NCBI GenBank assembly: GCA_016193065.1
Contig: JACPSX010000092.1
Coordinates: 1 to 21,765, forward strand
Direction of reading: 5' to 3'
Source of the DNA: Candidatus Tectimicrobiota bacterium
Lineage (GTDB): Bacteria; JACPSX01
Length of the DNA: 21,765 nucleotides
The position numbers and the translations under genes are program-made. The notes below the pieces were generated by a model. The model had not been told where the DNA came from. It worked only from the letters and a program-made list of their open reading frames with translations, and did no database searches. Positions 14,504 through 21,765 of the stretch are shown here, one piece after another. The number at the start of each line of letters is the position of its first letter. The stretch's first letter is position 1.

Positions 14504-14704
14504 CTACCCGGCCTTCTTCTTCGCGATCAGTTCGCGGACTGCCGGTACCAGATCCACCGGGACCTCCATGACCGTGTGCGTCGTGGCCTCGTAGGCCGCC
14601 TCATCTTCGGCCACAGCCTCCTCGTCGGTCTGGCTCTCGTAGTGCTCAAGGACGCGGCGGACCCGCTCCTCATCCCAACCAGGGGAAAACTTCGACTGTT
14701 TCAT
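14504..14704 (-). CDS. Small acidic protein of antitoxin-like type, unknown function
   Basis: The ATG at 14704, after GAGGAGAAAGCG, gives 66 residues; the open frame extends upstream to 14794 without a better start. The sequence has a conserved-looking GWDEERVRRVLEHYESQTDE block, an acidic EEAVAEDEAAYE stretch and the ending VMEVPVDLVPAVRELIAKKK. Similar short proteins recur across bacterial genomes, often beside toxin-like genes, but I cannot name a characterised member. No toxin partner is seen next to it here. It lies between repeat A and the restriction enzyme gene. Confidence 0.65.
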   Translation of the reverse strand: MKQSKFSPGWDEERVRRVLEHYESQTDEEAVAEDEAAYEATTHTVMEVPVDLVPAVRELIAKKKAG

Positions 14705-14851
14705 CGCTTTCTCCTCGTCGCCGCCTCCGCCCGCGCAGCCAGCCCACTGTCGTCTCACGATCTCCCTGGTCTCACGCTGGTCGGCTGCAGGCATTTAGCC
14801 GGCCATCGCAGCGCGCCGACATTACTGGCTCTAAACCTCGCGAGTTGCTGA

Positions 14852-15754
14852 TCACGGGTAGGGCCCAAGGAATCGTTCTCCGTTGAAATGGATCATGTGG
14901 TCAGGCGCGTCCGCAACCCACACCTCAGTTTCCCACACAATCTCCCCCAGGTACTTGAGCAGCCCACGACGATCGAGGAAGGCAGTCACGAAGACCAGCC
15001 CTGCTCTGCTGCCCGAGAAGAGGGACTTCAATTCTGACAACCGCTTTGGGTTCACCGGCCCGTGGCTCGTCACGGCCTCAACCACGACAAGCCAGTTCTT
15101 GTCCGTATAGCGCACCACGACGTCTGGCATCTTGCCGTGTTCCCGAACAACGACACTCAGTGAGCGTAAGCCGTCCTCATCGAAGTAGGCCCACTTTTTC
15201 TTTGTGTCTCCCACATATAATGGCCTCGCGCTTGGTGTAAAGCGGGGGCAGAACTCGTCGATGATTTGGCGGACAAGCGCATTCTGCCCACCGGGCGACA
15301 GATCAATCGTCACCCCAGCAGCGAGGACGAGAGGGATACGGCGCATGCTTCGGGCCTGGGCGTAGCGCTGGGCAAGCGTCCGAATGTCCACAAGGTAGCG
15401 CCTCAGCGCGGCAACCCATTTCGTAGTTCCGAAGGTCCGGATGACTGCGAGCGCATGTGGCTCGATCTGGTAGCAATAGTTCGGGCTGTTTGTGGGTCGG
15501 TCAGGCTCATCGGGATTCGCAACAACCAATCCTGCTTGTTCAAATTGATGGAGGGTAAACCGCCGAACGGTCTCGCGTGTGTTTGGTGCCCACTTCTTTC
15601 GGTAGTGCTTCGCTGCGAACTCCATAATGGGCGTTACTCCCATCATGGGATTTGCTGCCTCCGACCAAGCCTTCGTCGGTGTGAGATCGACGAGGGCCAG
15701 CAGAGTGAGGGCGGCGCGAGCGCAAACCCAGCGTGTCAACAACCACAGCGTCAA
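14852..15754 (-). CDS. BsuBI/PstI-family type II restriction endonuclease
   Basis: This 300-residue protein carries the family's N-terminal segment (TLLALVDLTPTKAWSEAANP, GVTPIMEFAAKHY, RPTNSPNYCYQIEP) and C-terminal nuclease domain: GKMPDVVV (P210, D211), WLVVVEAVTSHGPVNPKR (E226), RAGLVFVTAF and WETEVWVADAPDHMIHFNGE. The family cleaves CTGCAG in known cases; the site here is only inferred. The start is unclear: the frame opens at TTG 15754 inside the methylase frame, and the first 13 or so residues look non-native. It appears 20-30 residues shorter than PstI at the N-terminus. The catalytic domain looks complete, so activity is possible. Confidence 0.88.
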   Translation of the reverse strand: MTLWLLTRWVCARAALTLLALVDLTPTKAWSEAANPMMGVTPIMEFAAKHYRKKWAPNTRETVRRFTLHQFEQAGLVVANPDEPDRPTNSPNYCYQIEPHALAVIRTFGTTKWVAALRRYLVDIRTLAQRYAQARSMRRIPLVLAAGVTIDLSPGGQNALVRQIIDEFCPRFTPSARPLYVGDTKKKWAYFDEDGLRSLSVVVREHGKMPDVVVRYTDKNWLVVVEAVTSHGPVNPKRLSELKSLFSGSRAGLVFVTAFLDRRGLLKYLGEIVWETEVWVADAPDHMIHFNGERFLGPYP

Positions 15755-17231
15755 GCGCGTCCTGGCTCGGGATGTTGCCCCGGAGCTTACGCCCCAGTTC
15801 GATCAAGGCGGCCCTTGTCGGATAGCGGAGGGAGCGAAGGTCGGCGGCGTTGACTTGAGTATGGCCGTTGAACTGGCGGAAGTACATGTCGAGAGGCGAA
15901 GAATTCAGAAAGGCAGACAGGCCCCAAGCCAGCAACCGTTCAAGCGCTGCGCCATGCTCATGGAAGTAGTTGAGGTGATTCTCAAAGCCCACGGCTTCAC
16001 AGGCAACAATGCGATCATCGAAAACAGCAGCCACGACTCGACGGCGCTCCTCCTTCGCGGAAAAGCGCTTGACGAGCACATATATTCCGGAAGGGACCGT
16101 AAGTGCTGCGCTGCTGCTGTTGTAAACGATGGCATTCGCTTTCTTGGTCGTCGGCTTCGGCCACTGGACGCCGCCGCCGTCGAAGTGGGTGGGATGGATG
16201 AGCGGAACGGTGTCCGCGCCGGGCTGTGAACGCAGCCAGCGACGAGCGCGAAAGTCCACAACGCGACCGGTACTCACCTCCAGCCCTAGATCGTCCAGCG
16301 TGCAGGGGAGTCTCTCCATGGCGTCGGCGACGGCTTGACCCTCGCGATCTAGGACGAGATGTATGAACGCTTGGGCATCACCAGGCCGGACAACACGTCG
16401 AAAGGGGACGGCTCGCTCTACGACATTCTGGTCCTCAGGGGTGCGGCTCCAGGAGATTCGAACGGTGCGTTCCTGACGGACCCCCTTGACGCCGTGAAGA
16501 ATCACGTTTTCCTGAAGCACGTCGTCGTCACGGAAGGGGTCGTCCCGGGATTCGAAAACGTGAACCCTCCTCAGGTTGACGTTGCTCAGGAGGTGCCTAC
16601 GAAACGGTCGAAAATACGGTCCGTTGCAGAAGCTTCTTGGCGTAATGGCGACGAGCTCTCCCTCATCGTCCAAGAGCATGACGACGAGGGCAAGAAAGGC
16701 CGTGTAAAGGTTGCTCGTTTCTACGCTGACACGGCGGAGGAGTTGACGGGGGCGGGACTCAGCCCGAAACTTCTTGTACGGCGGATTGAGGATCGCCAGA
16801 TCAAAGGCCAGAGACTCGGTGGGAAAGAGGCCCTTGTCGAGAGCGCAGACAGCCGCTTCGATGAAGTCCTCTGCTCGCACCTCCCATTTGCAGGCTATGC
16901 CAACCTCGGCACACGCCCGCTCGCAGGCTGCTAATGTCTGCCGGAGTGGCGGCAGGAGGTCCTGATCTATCTCAAATGCAGTCAGAGCGACCTCCTCGGG
17001 ACGATGTGTGCGCGAGCATATTTCGGCCACCCAGGCTGCTGTCAGTGCTCCAGCTCCGGCGCCAGGATCAAGGAAACGAATGCGCTTACGTCGTGGATCG
17101 GCCAGGGAGGCCATGAAGCGGGCTGTCGTGGGAGGGGTGAAGAACTGCCCGAGGGTGCTTCGGCGCTTTGGATCGAGGGCGCGGCTAACTGCTCTCCTCG
17201 CCTTCTCAGCAGATACCAGTGGGTCCAACAT
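15540..17231 (-). CDS. N6-adenine DNA methyltransferase of a BsuBI/PstI-type system
   Basis: This modification enzyme should methylate adenine in the site cut by the neighbouring endonuclease. The ATG at 17231 follows CAGGGGCAAAC; a GTG at 17249 is less likely. From that start the AdoMet motif FLDPGAGAGAL lies near residue 55, the catalytic NPPY at 149-152, and a target-recognition domain follows. The family-like part ends at VVVDTLGL (about residue 503, near 15723), close to the 507-residue length of M.PstI. The frame then runs on for 60 residues that are just the endonuclease gene read in another frame. This suggests that the native stop was lost by a deletion. Confidence 0.88.
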   Translation of the reverse strand: MLDPLVSAEKARRAVSRALDPKRRSTLGQFFTPPTTARFMASLADPRRKRIRFLDPGAGAGALTAAWVAEICSRTHRPEEVALTAFEIDQDLLPPLRQTLAACERACAEVGIACKWEVRAEDFIEAAVCALDKGLFPTESLAFDLAILNPPYKKFRAESRPRQLLRRVSVETSNLYTAFLALVVMLLDDEGELVAITPRSFCNGPYFRPFRRHLLSNVNLRRVHVFESRDDPFRDDDVLQENVILHGVKGVRQERTVRISWSRTPEDQNVVERAVPFRRVVRPGDAQAFIHLVLDREGQAVADAMERLPCTLDDLGLEVSTGRVVDFRARRWLRSQPGADTVPLIHPTHFDGGGVQWPKPTTKKANAIVYNSSSAALTVPSGIYVLVKRFSAKEERRRVVAAVFDDRIVACEAVGFENHLNYFHEHGAALERLLAWGLSAFLNSSPLDMYFRQFNGHTQVNAADLRSLRYPTRAALIELGRKLRGNIPSQDALDAVVVDTLGLRSRRPHSAGPRRSHTDEGLVGGSKSHDGSNAHYGVRSEALPKEVGTKHTRDRSAVYPPSI

Positions 17232-17305
17232 GTTTGCCCCTGAATTCACCGGGAGGTAGCCCCATCAGCCCACCAAGAGTATAGGACGAAAGCCCCGCCT
17301 CATCT

Positions 17306-17480
17306 GAAACAACTCTATTTCCTTGCTTATTCAATGTCAAGGCTGATTACCGCGGCCTTCCTCGGAGGAACCATGTGCCGCTATTTCGGTGGTCACAACG
17401 TCCAGGAGAACTGCGAGAAGTGCCACCGCAAGGAGCCCACGGCCATGGCCCCATCGCCTCACGCCAAATCGGCGGGCTAA
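17306..17480 (+). repeat. Direct repeat copy B containing a cytochrome gene tail
   Basis: This is the second 175-bp copy, in the same orientation as 14245-14419 and aligned without gaps. Differences cluster in a 6-base block at positions 21-26 of the repeat and in the last 40 bases, while the central part is nearly identical. It starts 75 bp beyond the methylase start codon. Confidence 0.85.
17334..17480 (+). pseudogene. Cytochrome c tail fragment with one CxxCH, second copy
   Basis: Same 48-codon frame as in copy A: it starts MSRLITAAFLGGTMCRYFGG, continues HNVQENCEKCHRKEPTAMAP and ends KSAG. No frameshift or stop separates the two copies. Some differences are silent (ACT/ACC, AAA/AAG), others change residues. 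It has a single haem motif, no signal peptide and no evident ribosome-binding site. Confidence 0.55.
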
Positions 17481-17553
17481 TCCCGAGTTACAAAATCGAA
17501 TGCCGCCTTGAGACACGACCTGGTGCCGCTGGGGTGACCTCTCCTTCCCAATC

Positions 17554-17883
17554 TCAACGGAGGACGATGGGCCGGGCTGCGATGTTCCCACGAATTTGGA
17601 GAGTGTTTCGGTAGAGCAGTCGTTGCCCCCAGTAAATCTCAAGGTAATATGGCTCTGGTCTCAACGGAACATTCGAAAAAAAATAGTGACCAGAGACATC
17701 GGTGAATGATGGTGAGCTTCGGCCAAGCACCGGGTGAACCAGAAAAACGGTCAAGCCGGGAATTCCCCGATTGGAACCGTTTAAGACATTGCCTTGGAGG
17801 GTTTCCGCCCACACTGGCTGGGGAATGATCAGAAGGGCAAAGAAGCTAACTCCGAGGATTGCGACCAGTATTACTTTTTTCAT
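17554..17883 (-). CDS. Exported protein with a carboxypeptidase-regulatory-like beta domain
   Basis: This 109-residue protein has a signal peptide (MKKVILVAILGVSFFALLII, then PQPVWA, cleavage about residue 26). The mature part reads LQGNVLNGSNRGIPGLTVFL, FTDVSGHYFFSNVPLRPEPY and YLEIYWG, the pattern of the small Ig-like carboxypeptidase regulatory domain seen in many exported or outer-membrane proteins. Here the domain stands alone. It lies 11 bp behind the membrane-protein gene at 17895 and is probably co-transcribed with it. Its role is unknown, but periplasmic binding or an envelope structural part is likely. Confidence 0.7.
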   Translation of the reverse strand: MKKVILVAILGVSFFALLIIPQPVWAETLQGNVLNGSNRGIPGLTVFLVHPVLGRSSPSFTDVSGHYFFSNVPLRPEPYYLEIYWGQRLLYRNTLQIRGNIAARPIVLR

Positions 17884-17894
17884 GGTTCACTCTG

Positions 17895-18479
17895 TTAGAA
17901 TTTCCCGCTCTGGTCCAGACCAGGCAGGTTGGCGGGCGCGGATTTAATATTTTCCGCCCTCTCGTTGGGCTTTTCCGCGACTTTGGTGCCACCGTGTATC
18001 TCGCCGAGTAAAACTACCCCCTTTCGCACGTCCTGCGTAAGGATTGTTTTGATGATCTTGGGCGGATTGTAGCCGGGCATAACAATTTCGAAAATAATCT
18101 TGTCCACGTTTGGATAGATCACCTCCTCAATCACGCCTCCTGTCGACGGTGTGGTGTCCTTCAATTTGTTAGAAACAGAAATTGTGGCGGCTGTGGGATC
18201 ATCGGTCAGCAACTTGCCCGAGACTTTCAAGGGTTGTACAGCAGAAGGTTTCGAAAAATAGAGTGCAATGGTGATGAAGGTCAATCCGATAACGAAAATA
18301 CCCAAAGCTGGATAGCGCGTTGTTACGTTAATCATCTTCTTAAACTCTACCTTGATAGCTTCTTCAGGGTTGGACTCTTTGAGAGTAATCGTTCCTTTGT
18401 ACAGTAGGATCATTCCTCCGACGACCATAAGCAAACCACTTATACCCCCAAAAACGATAATGAGATCGAATGCCGGCAT
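17895..18479 (-). CDS. Inner-membrane protein with periplasmic domain, unknown function
   Basis: The ATG at 18479 follows GGGAGGGCTCAAA and gives 194 residues; a TTG at 18494 would overlap that ribosome-binding site. Two membrane helices (about residues 4-26 and 58-76) enclose a short charged loop. A hydrophilic domain of about 115 residues follows (KVSGKLLTDDPTAATISVSN, later VDKIIFEIVMPGYNPPKIIK). Its repeated beta-strand pattern resembles a PEGA-like or carboxypeptidase-regulatory-like fold, matching its downstream partner, but this is a guess. A sigma-70-like promoter lies 60 bp upstream. Confidence 0.7.
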   Translation of the reverse strand: MPAFDLIIVFGGISGLLMVVGGMILLYKGTITLKESNPEEAIKVEFKKMINVTTRYPALGIFVIGLTFITIALYFSKPSAVQPLKVSGKLLTDDPTAATISVSNKLKDTTPSTGGVIEEVIYPNVDKIIFEIVMPGYNPPKIIKTILTQDVRKGVVLLGEIHGGTKVAEKPNERAENIKSAPANLPGLDQSGKF

Positions 18480-18540
18480 TTTGAGCCCTCCCAACGTCTA
18501 CCAAATGACCCTTCTCACCAAGAACGAGGAATGGAATATA

Positions 18541-18569
18541 TATTTACCTTTCGGATCGAGACCTGTCAA
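18541..18569 (-). promoter_or_regulatory. Sigma-70-type promoter for the 18479/17883 gene pair
   Basis: On the minus strand a perfect -35 TTGACA (18569-18564) is followed after 17 bp by TAAATA (18546-18541) inside an AT-rich run (TAAATATATATTCC). The -10 box is imperfect, but spacing and position, about 60 bp before the ATG at 18479, are right. Confidence 0.5.
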
Positions 18570-19215
18570 ATATATCAGCCAGGTTGCACACCCCCTCTTA
18601 TTAGAGCTGCTCGCACATTCGAAACCTGATATTACCCCCTTGGATCAGTCCCTTGGGAACAACCTAGGCTGCTACCAGGGGCGGGGTGCTCGTTGACTTC
18701 ACTAACTGCCTCGGAGGGCCAGGGGATACCGGCTCCTTTTGGGGTGTGGGGCAAAAAACTAAAGGGCCTCAACCCCCAAAACTGCGATACCTTTCTCAGG
18801 TTACTTTTGCGCGCCTGTTTAGGTCCTACACTCCAAACAAAACCAACGCTTGAATACCAATCTATTGAAGCAACTCTATTTCTTTAGCCGGCCAATGTCA
18901 AGGCCAGGCAGTGATGATCACGAAGCCCTCGGGCTCGCCCCCAAAACAAAATCTTTTATTTACAAGTAGACTGCAAGACCGGTAGAATAAAAAGTCAGTT
19001 TCCCATACAAGAACAGGCCAGGCCGGGATTGCACTTATCACCCTTAACCAAGAAGGGGACAAACCTAGTGCCACATTCCTCCCTGGCAAAGCTCCAGAGG
19101 CGAATTTCCTACCTGGCTCAAGGGTCGATGTGGGCCTTCGCATCCTGGAATGCTTCCTGGGGCCCGAAAGAGATTAAGAGAAAAGGAAAACGCTAACCCA
19201 ACTCGTAGGAGACAA
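18570..19215. other. Gene-poor stretch at the right end of the accessory region
   Basis: No credible coding frame is seen on either strand. The stretch contains the 38-bp partial repeat at 18867-18904 and is noticeably less GC-rich than the genes after 19216. It must also carry the promoter of the operon starting at 19216, which I could not identify with confidence. Confidence 0.45.
18867..18904 (+). repeat. Partial third copy (left end) of the 175-bp repeat
   Basis: GAAGCAACTCTATTTCTTTA, a variable 6-base block, then CAATGTCAAGGC match the first 38 bases of copies A and B with the same spacing. Similarity ends there; the cytochrome-derived half is absent. Confidence 0.7.
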
Positions 19216-20343
19216 ATGATGCCAGGCGTGCAACCAATCCCCCTGACTGATGAGCTCGTGCGTGAGGCCCGCGCGATGATCGGAAAGGAAGTCTCCCGAG
19301 CCAAGCCCGGCAATCAATGGAACGAAGAGGCGAGCCGAGATGCCATCCGGCATTATGCCCACGGCATTGGCGACGACAATCCACTCTGGTGCGATCCGGC
19401 CTACGGTAAGAAAAGCGCCTATGGCTGCACAATCGCCCCGCCCACGTTCCTGCACACGGTGGACACCACGATCGTAGCTCCCGGCCTGGGGGGCATCCAG
19501 CTCATCTTTGGAGGGACCGATTGGACTTTCCACGACACGGTGCGTGGCGGCGATGGGATTACTCCCTGTGTAAAGATTGCCGACGTAGAGGAACATCACG
19601 GGAAAAAGGTTGGCCGCTTTCTTATCCAGGTGGGAGAAATCACCTATACACGACAGGATGGAAAGCTCATGGCTCGTGCTCTGGGACGGACGCTGCGCAT
19701 CCCCCGGGTGGGGGCCGAGGGCCAGATGCGCCATGAACAGCGCCGGCAGACCTACACCGAGGAGCAACTGGAAGCAATCCGCCAGGAAGTTCTGCAGGAG
19801 AAAAGGAGAGGGTCTCAAACTCGGTTCTGGGAGGCGGTAGAGGCGGGGGAACTGCTGACTCCGGTTGTGAAAGGCCCCCTCAACCTGATCGACATGGTCT
19901 GTTACATGGCCGGACTCGGCTATCCTACCCCGTTCAAAGCTCTGGAGCGTTCCTACCTTGACCCTTACCAGGGCGACAAAATGTTCTATCGCAATGAGCG
20001 AGGGGATCTGATCAACGCCGCCGTCGGGCACCTGGACGAAAACGTGGCCAGGGAAATCATCGGCATGCCCGGGGCCTACGACGTGGGCCACCAGCGCATA
20101 AGCTGGATGGGCCACCTCCTGACGAACTGGATGGGGGACGAGGGGTTTCTCAAGCGCCTCCAGGTGAAGATCGAGAGGCCGAACCTCTTCGGGGATACGA
20201 CCTGGTGTCGCGGACGGGTCACGGGCAAGCGCCAGGAGGGCGGTGAGTGCCTGGTCGACTGCGAGCTGTGGGCGGAAAACCAGCGCCAGGAAATTACCGT
20301 CACAGGAACGGCCACCGTCCGGCTGCGCAGTCGGGAAGTATAA
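19216..20343 (+). CDS. MaoC/FAS1-like dehydratase-type hot-dog protein
   Basis: From ATG 19216 (a second ATG at 19219, after AGGAG, is equally good) the protein is 375 residues. The N-terminal half has the FAS1-like dehydratase pattern: IGKEVSRAKPGNQWNEEASR, IRHYAHGIGDDNPLWCDP and APPTFLHT. Classical R-specific enoyl-CoA hydratases have Asp and His in GDxNPxH; here the histidine is tryptophan (DDNPLW), as is common in this subgroup. The C-terminal half looks like a second, diverged hot-dog domain (VGHQRISWMGHLLTNWMGDE, VTGTATVRL). An acyl-CoA or polyketide-like hydratase role is the family expectation. It is 21 bp from the amidohydrolase gene, so probably one operon. Confidence 0.8.
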   Translation: MMPGVQPIPLTDELVREARAMIGKEVSRAKPGNQWNEEASRDAIRHYAHGIGDDNPLWCDPAYGKKSAYGCTIAPPTFLHTVDTTIVAPGLGGIQLIFGGTDWTFHDTVRGGDGITPCVKIADVEEHHGKKVGRFLIQVGEITYTRQDGKLMARALGRTLRIPRVGAEGQMRHEQRRQTYTEEQLEAIRQEVLQEKRRGSQTRFWEAVEAGELLTPVVKGPLNLIDMVCYMAGLGYPTPFKALERSYLDPYQGDKMFYRNERGDLINAAVGHLDENVAREIIGMPGAYDVGHQRISWMGHLLTNWMGDEGFLKRLQVKIERPNLFGDTTWCRGRVTGKRQEGGECLVDCELWAENQRQEITVTGTATVRLRSREV

Positions 20344-20364
20344 AGGAAGGGAGGGTCCGAGGTC

Positions 20365-21225
20365 ATGAGGGACTTCCTGGCAATCGATGTGGCGACGGAT
20401 CTCCGCCACGTAGGTGCTCAGCATTCGCAATGGAGCCCGATCCAAAGGGGTGGGCTCGACCGCCTCTTTGGATCGGAGGCCTTCAGCGAGGTCGTGAGTC
20501 CTGAAGTGTCTCTGCGGGAGATGGACGAGGCGGGAGTGGAAAAGACGTTCGTCATGGCAATGACCCGACGGCCGGCCCGAGAGAGAGGCGGAGTATCCTA
20601 TGAACAGGTGGCGGAGCTTGTCGCCCGCCATCCGGACCGGCTCGTGGGCCGTCTGCGCCTGGATCCCCGCAGCGGCGCCATGGGTTACTGGGACCTCGCC
20701 GAAGAGCTCCGGGACATGGAGCGGGCGGTCAAGGAATTCGGCTTCCGCTCCATGTTCTTGACTCCAGGGGAAGTCCGGCGCCCTCCCAATGACAAGGTCT
20801 ACTACCCGTTTTACGCCAAGTGCGTGGAACTCGATCTCGTGGTCAGCATCCATGTCGGTCACGACGGCGCTCTCAGGCCATCCGAGATGAGCCGGCCGCT
20901 GCATCTGGACGAGGTGGCGCTTGATTTCCCCGATCTCAAATTCATCGGATTCCACATCGGTTGGCCCTGGACCGAGGAGATGATCGCGCTGGCCGTGAAA
21001 TTTCCCAACGTCTACATCGATCTCACGGCCCACGCGCCCCGACACTATCCACCCGAGATCGTGACATATATGCGCAGCCGGGGGCAAGACAAGGTGCTGT
21101 GGGGAGCTTTCCACCCGGCCATCCCCTGGAAGCGAGCCCGGGAGGAGTTCGACCAGATCGATCTGAAGGAGAGCGTGCGTCGCAAGATCCTGCGCGAGAA
21201 CGCCCAGAAGCTGTTCAGGTTCTAA
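20365..21225 (+). CDS. Amidohydrolase-2-like protein with eroded metal site
   Basis: This 286-residue TIM-barrel protein belongs to the amidohydrolase-2 family (relatives of ACMSD-type decarboxylases): EMDEAGVEKTFVMA near residue 53, YPFYAKCVELDLVVSIHVGH, LDFPDLKFIGFHIGWPWTEE, FPNVYIDLTAH and the C-terminal RRKILRENAQKLFRF helix. The usual N-terminal HxH is replaced (AIDVATDLRH), and the late aspartate of GSDYP reads GAFHP, so two of the normal metal-binding elements are absent while the middle histidines remain. It may bind metal differently or be non-hydrolytic. The ATG lies after GAGG. Its neighbours are a dehydratase-like gene and a solute-binding protein. Confidence 0.82.
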   Translation: MRDFLAIDVATDLRHVGAQHSQWSPIQRGGLDRLFGSEAFSEVVSPEVSLREMDEAGVEKTFVMAMTRRPARERGGVSYEQVAELVARHPDRLVGRLRLDPRSGAMGYWDLAEELRDMERAVKEFGFRSMFLTPGEVRRPPNDKVYYPFYAKCVELDLVVSIHVGHDGALRPSEMSRPLHLDEVALDFPDLKFIGFHIGWPWTEEMIALAVKFPNVYIDLTAHAPRHYPPEIVTYMRSRGQDKVLWGAFHPAIPWKRAREEFDQIDLKESVRRKILRENAQKLFRF

Positions 21226-21238
21226 GGAGGAATCAATC

Positions 21239-21765
21239 ATGACAACCAGCCATGACAAGATGGACCGGCGCCGTTTTCTTATGACTTCGGGGATCCTGCT
21301 CGGCAGCGCGGCTGTAAATCCCCTGTGGCTGCACTGGGCTTCGGCGCAAGAACTGGCCAGGCAGCAGGTGATCCGCTATGCCAGCAACCATGAGGACATC
21401 AAGTCCATGGATCCCATGGCCGAGACGAACACCGAGGAATACATGATCAGCCGGCTCATGCACGAAGGCCTGGTCGCCTTCCCGCCCGGAAACGACTTTG
21501 CACTGGATAACCTGCAGCCGGGGCTGGCGGAACGCTGGGAGACTTCTGCGGACGGCAAGACCTGGACTTTCTTTTTGCGCTCCGGCGTCGTATTCCACAA
21601 GGGCTTTGGCGAATTGAGCGCTGAAGACGTCAAGTTCACCTACGACCGCATCCGCGATCCAAAACTCGGCTCCTCGCACCGGGGGCGCTACGCGAACATC
21701 CAGGAGGTCAGGGTCCTCGACAAACGAACCGTGCGCTTCTCCCTGGCCAGCCTGGATATCCTCTT
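21239..21765 (+). CDS. Tat-exported family 5 solute-binding protein of an ABC importer (partial, 3' end outside window)
   Basis: ATG 21239 follows AAGGAGG by eight bases. The protein opens with a twin-arginine signal (DRRRFLMTSGILLGSAAVNP, cleavage near ASAQE), then the family 5 (peptide/nickel DppA/OppA-type) start: IRYASNHEDIKSMDPMAETN, IQEV and LAERWETSADGKTWTFFLR, FHKGFGELSAEDVKFTYDRI. About 175 of an expected 500-550 residues are present before the window ends. It should bind a peptide or other small ligand in the periplasm and deliver it to permease genes expected downstream. Use of the Tat rather than the Sec pathway suggests folding before export. Confidence 0.88.
   Translation, partial: MTTSHDKMDRRRFLMTSGILLGSAAVNPLWLHWASAQELARQQVIRYASNHEDIKSMDPMAETNTEEYMISRLMHEGLVAFPPGNDFALDNLQPGLAERWETSADGKTWTFFLRSGVVFHKGFGELSAEDVKFTYDRIRDPKLGSSHRGRYANIQEVRVLDKRTVRFSLASLDIL

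Noticed and set aside
16359-16934. Plus-strand frame of 191 codons inside the methylase gene
   Set aside because: It is antisense to the methylase AdoMet-binding and catalytic region.
18352-18887. Plus-strand frames at 18352-18696 and 18693-18887
   Set aside because: The first overlaps the minus-strand membrane-protein gene and its promoter; neither has a start signal or recognisable motif.
19174-21258. Minus-strand frame of 694 codons
   Set aside because: It lies opposite the dehydratase-like and amidohydrolase genes; no recognisable domain and biased composition.
1-21765. CRISPR arrays, tRNA, rRNA, complete insertion sequences
   Set aside because: No regularly spaced short repeats, cloverleaf sequences, rRNA-like segments or transposase frames were found on reading the window.

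Overview
This is GC-rich bacterial DNA. Two blocks of tightly packed genes flank an accessory stretch of lower gene density. The multihaem c-type cytochrome, Tat-exported molybdoenzyme, sigma-54 control and haem-containing sensor kinase suggest an anaerobically respiring, deltaproteobacteria-like organism (Desulfobacterota or a related uncultivated phylum). This is inferred from gene content only; no rRNA, tRNA or other phylogenetic marker is present.

Bases 1-717 hold no gene I can support. Bases 718-3969 encode a two-component system: a membrane histidine kinase with two CxxCH haem-c motifs in its extracytoplasmic domain, and an NtrC-type sigma-54 activator. A good -24/-12 promoter follows at 4091-4106. 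It drives an apparent operon (4141-10513) encoding a degenerate receiver protein, a two-helix membrane protein, a 40-residue membrane peptide overlapping it, a four-cluster Fe-S subunit, an NrfD/PsrC-type quinone-interacting membrane subunit, a slipin/SPFH protein, a Tat-exported molybdopterin catalytic subunit and a membrane-anchored hexahaem cytochrome c. Together they look like a polysulfide/thiosulfate-reductase-type respiratory complex wired to a multihaem cytochrome. The substrate cannot be read from the sequence.

Bases 10514-19215 are an accessory region, largely on the minus strand. It contains (i) a four-gene cluster of small envelope and cytosolic proteins of unknown function (10695-12463); (ii) a set of decayed defence genes: the N-terminus of a SNF2-type helicase, a PIN toxin with its core deleted beside an intact antitoxin-like gene, and a HEPN toxin cut to about 16 residues beside an intact MNT nucleotidyltransferase; (iii) a BsuBI/PstI-type restriction-modification pair with a damaged M/R junction; and (iv) two membrane or exported proteins of unknown role. 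Two gapless 175-bp direct repeats (14245-14419 and 17306-17480), each ending in a copy of the 3' end of the hexahaem cytochrome gene, bracket the restriction-modification module. A third, 38-bp copy of their left end lies at 18867-18904. This suggests repeated recombination at the tail of the cytochrome gene.

Bases 19216-21765 return to densely packed plus-strand genes: a hot-dog-fold dehydratase-like protein, an amidohydrolase-2-like protein with an eroded metal site, and the start of a Tat-exported family 5 solute-binding protein that runs off the window. They look like the beginning of an uptake and catabolism operon.
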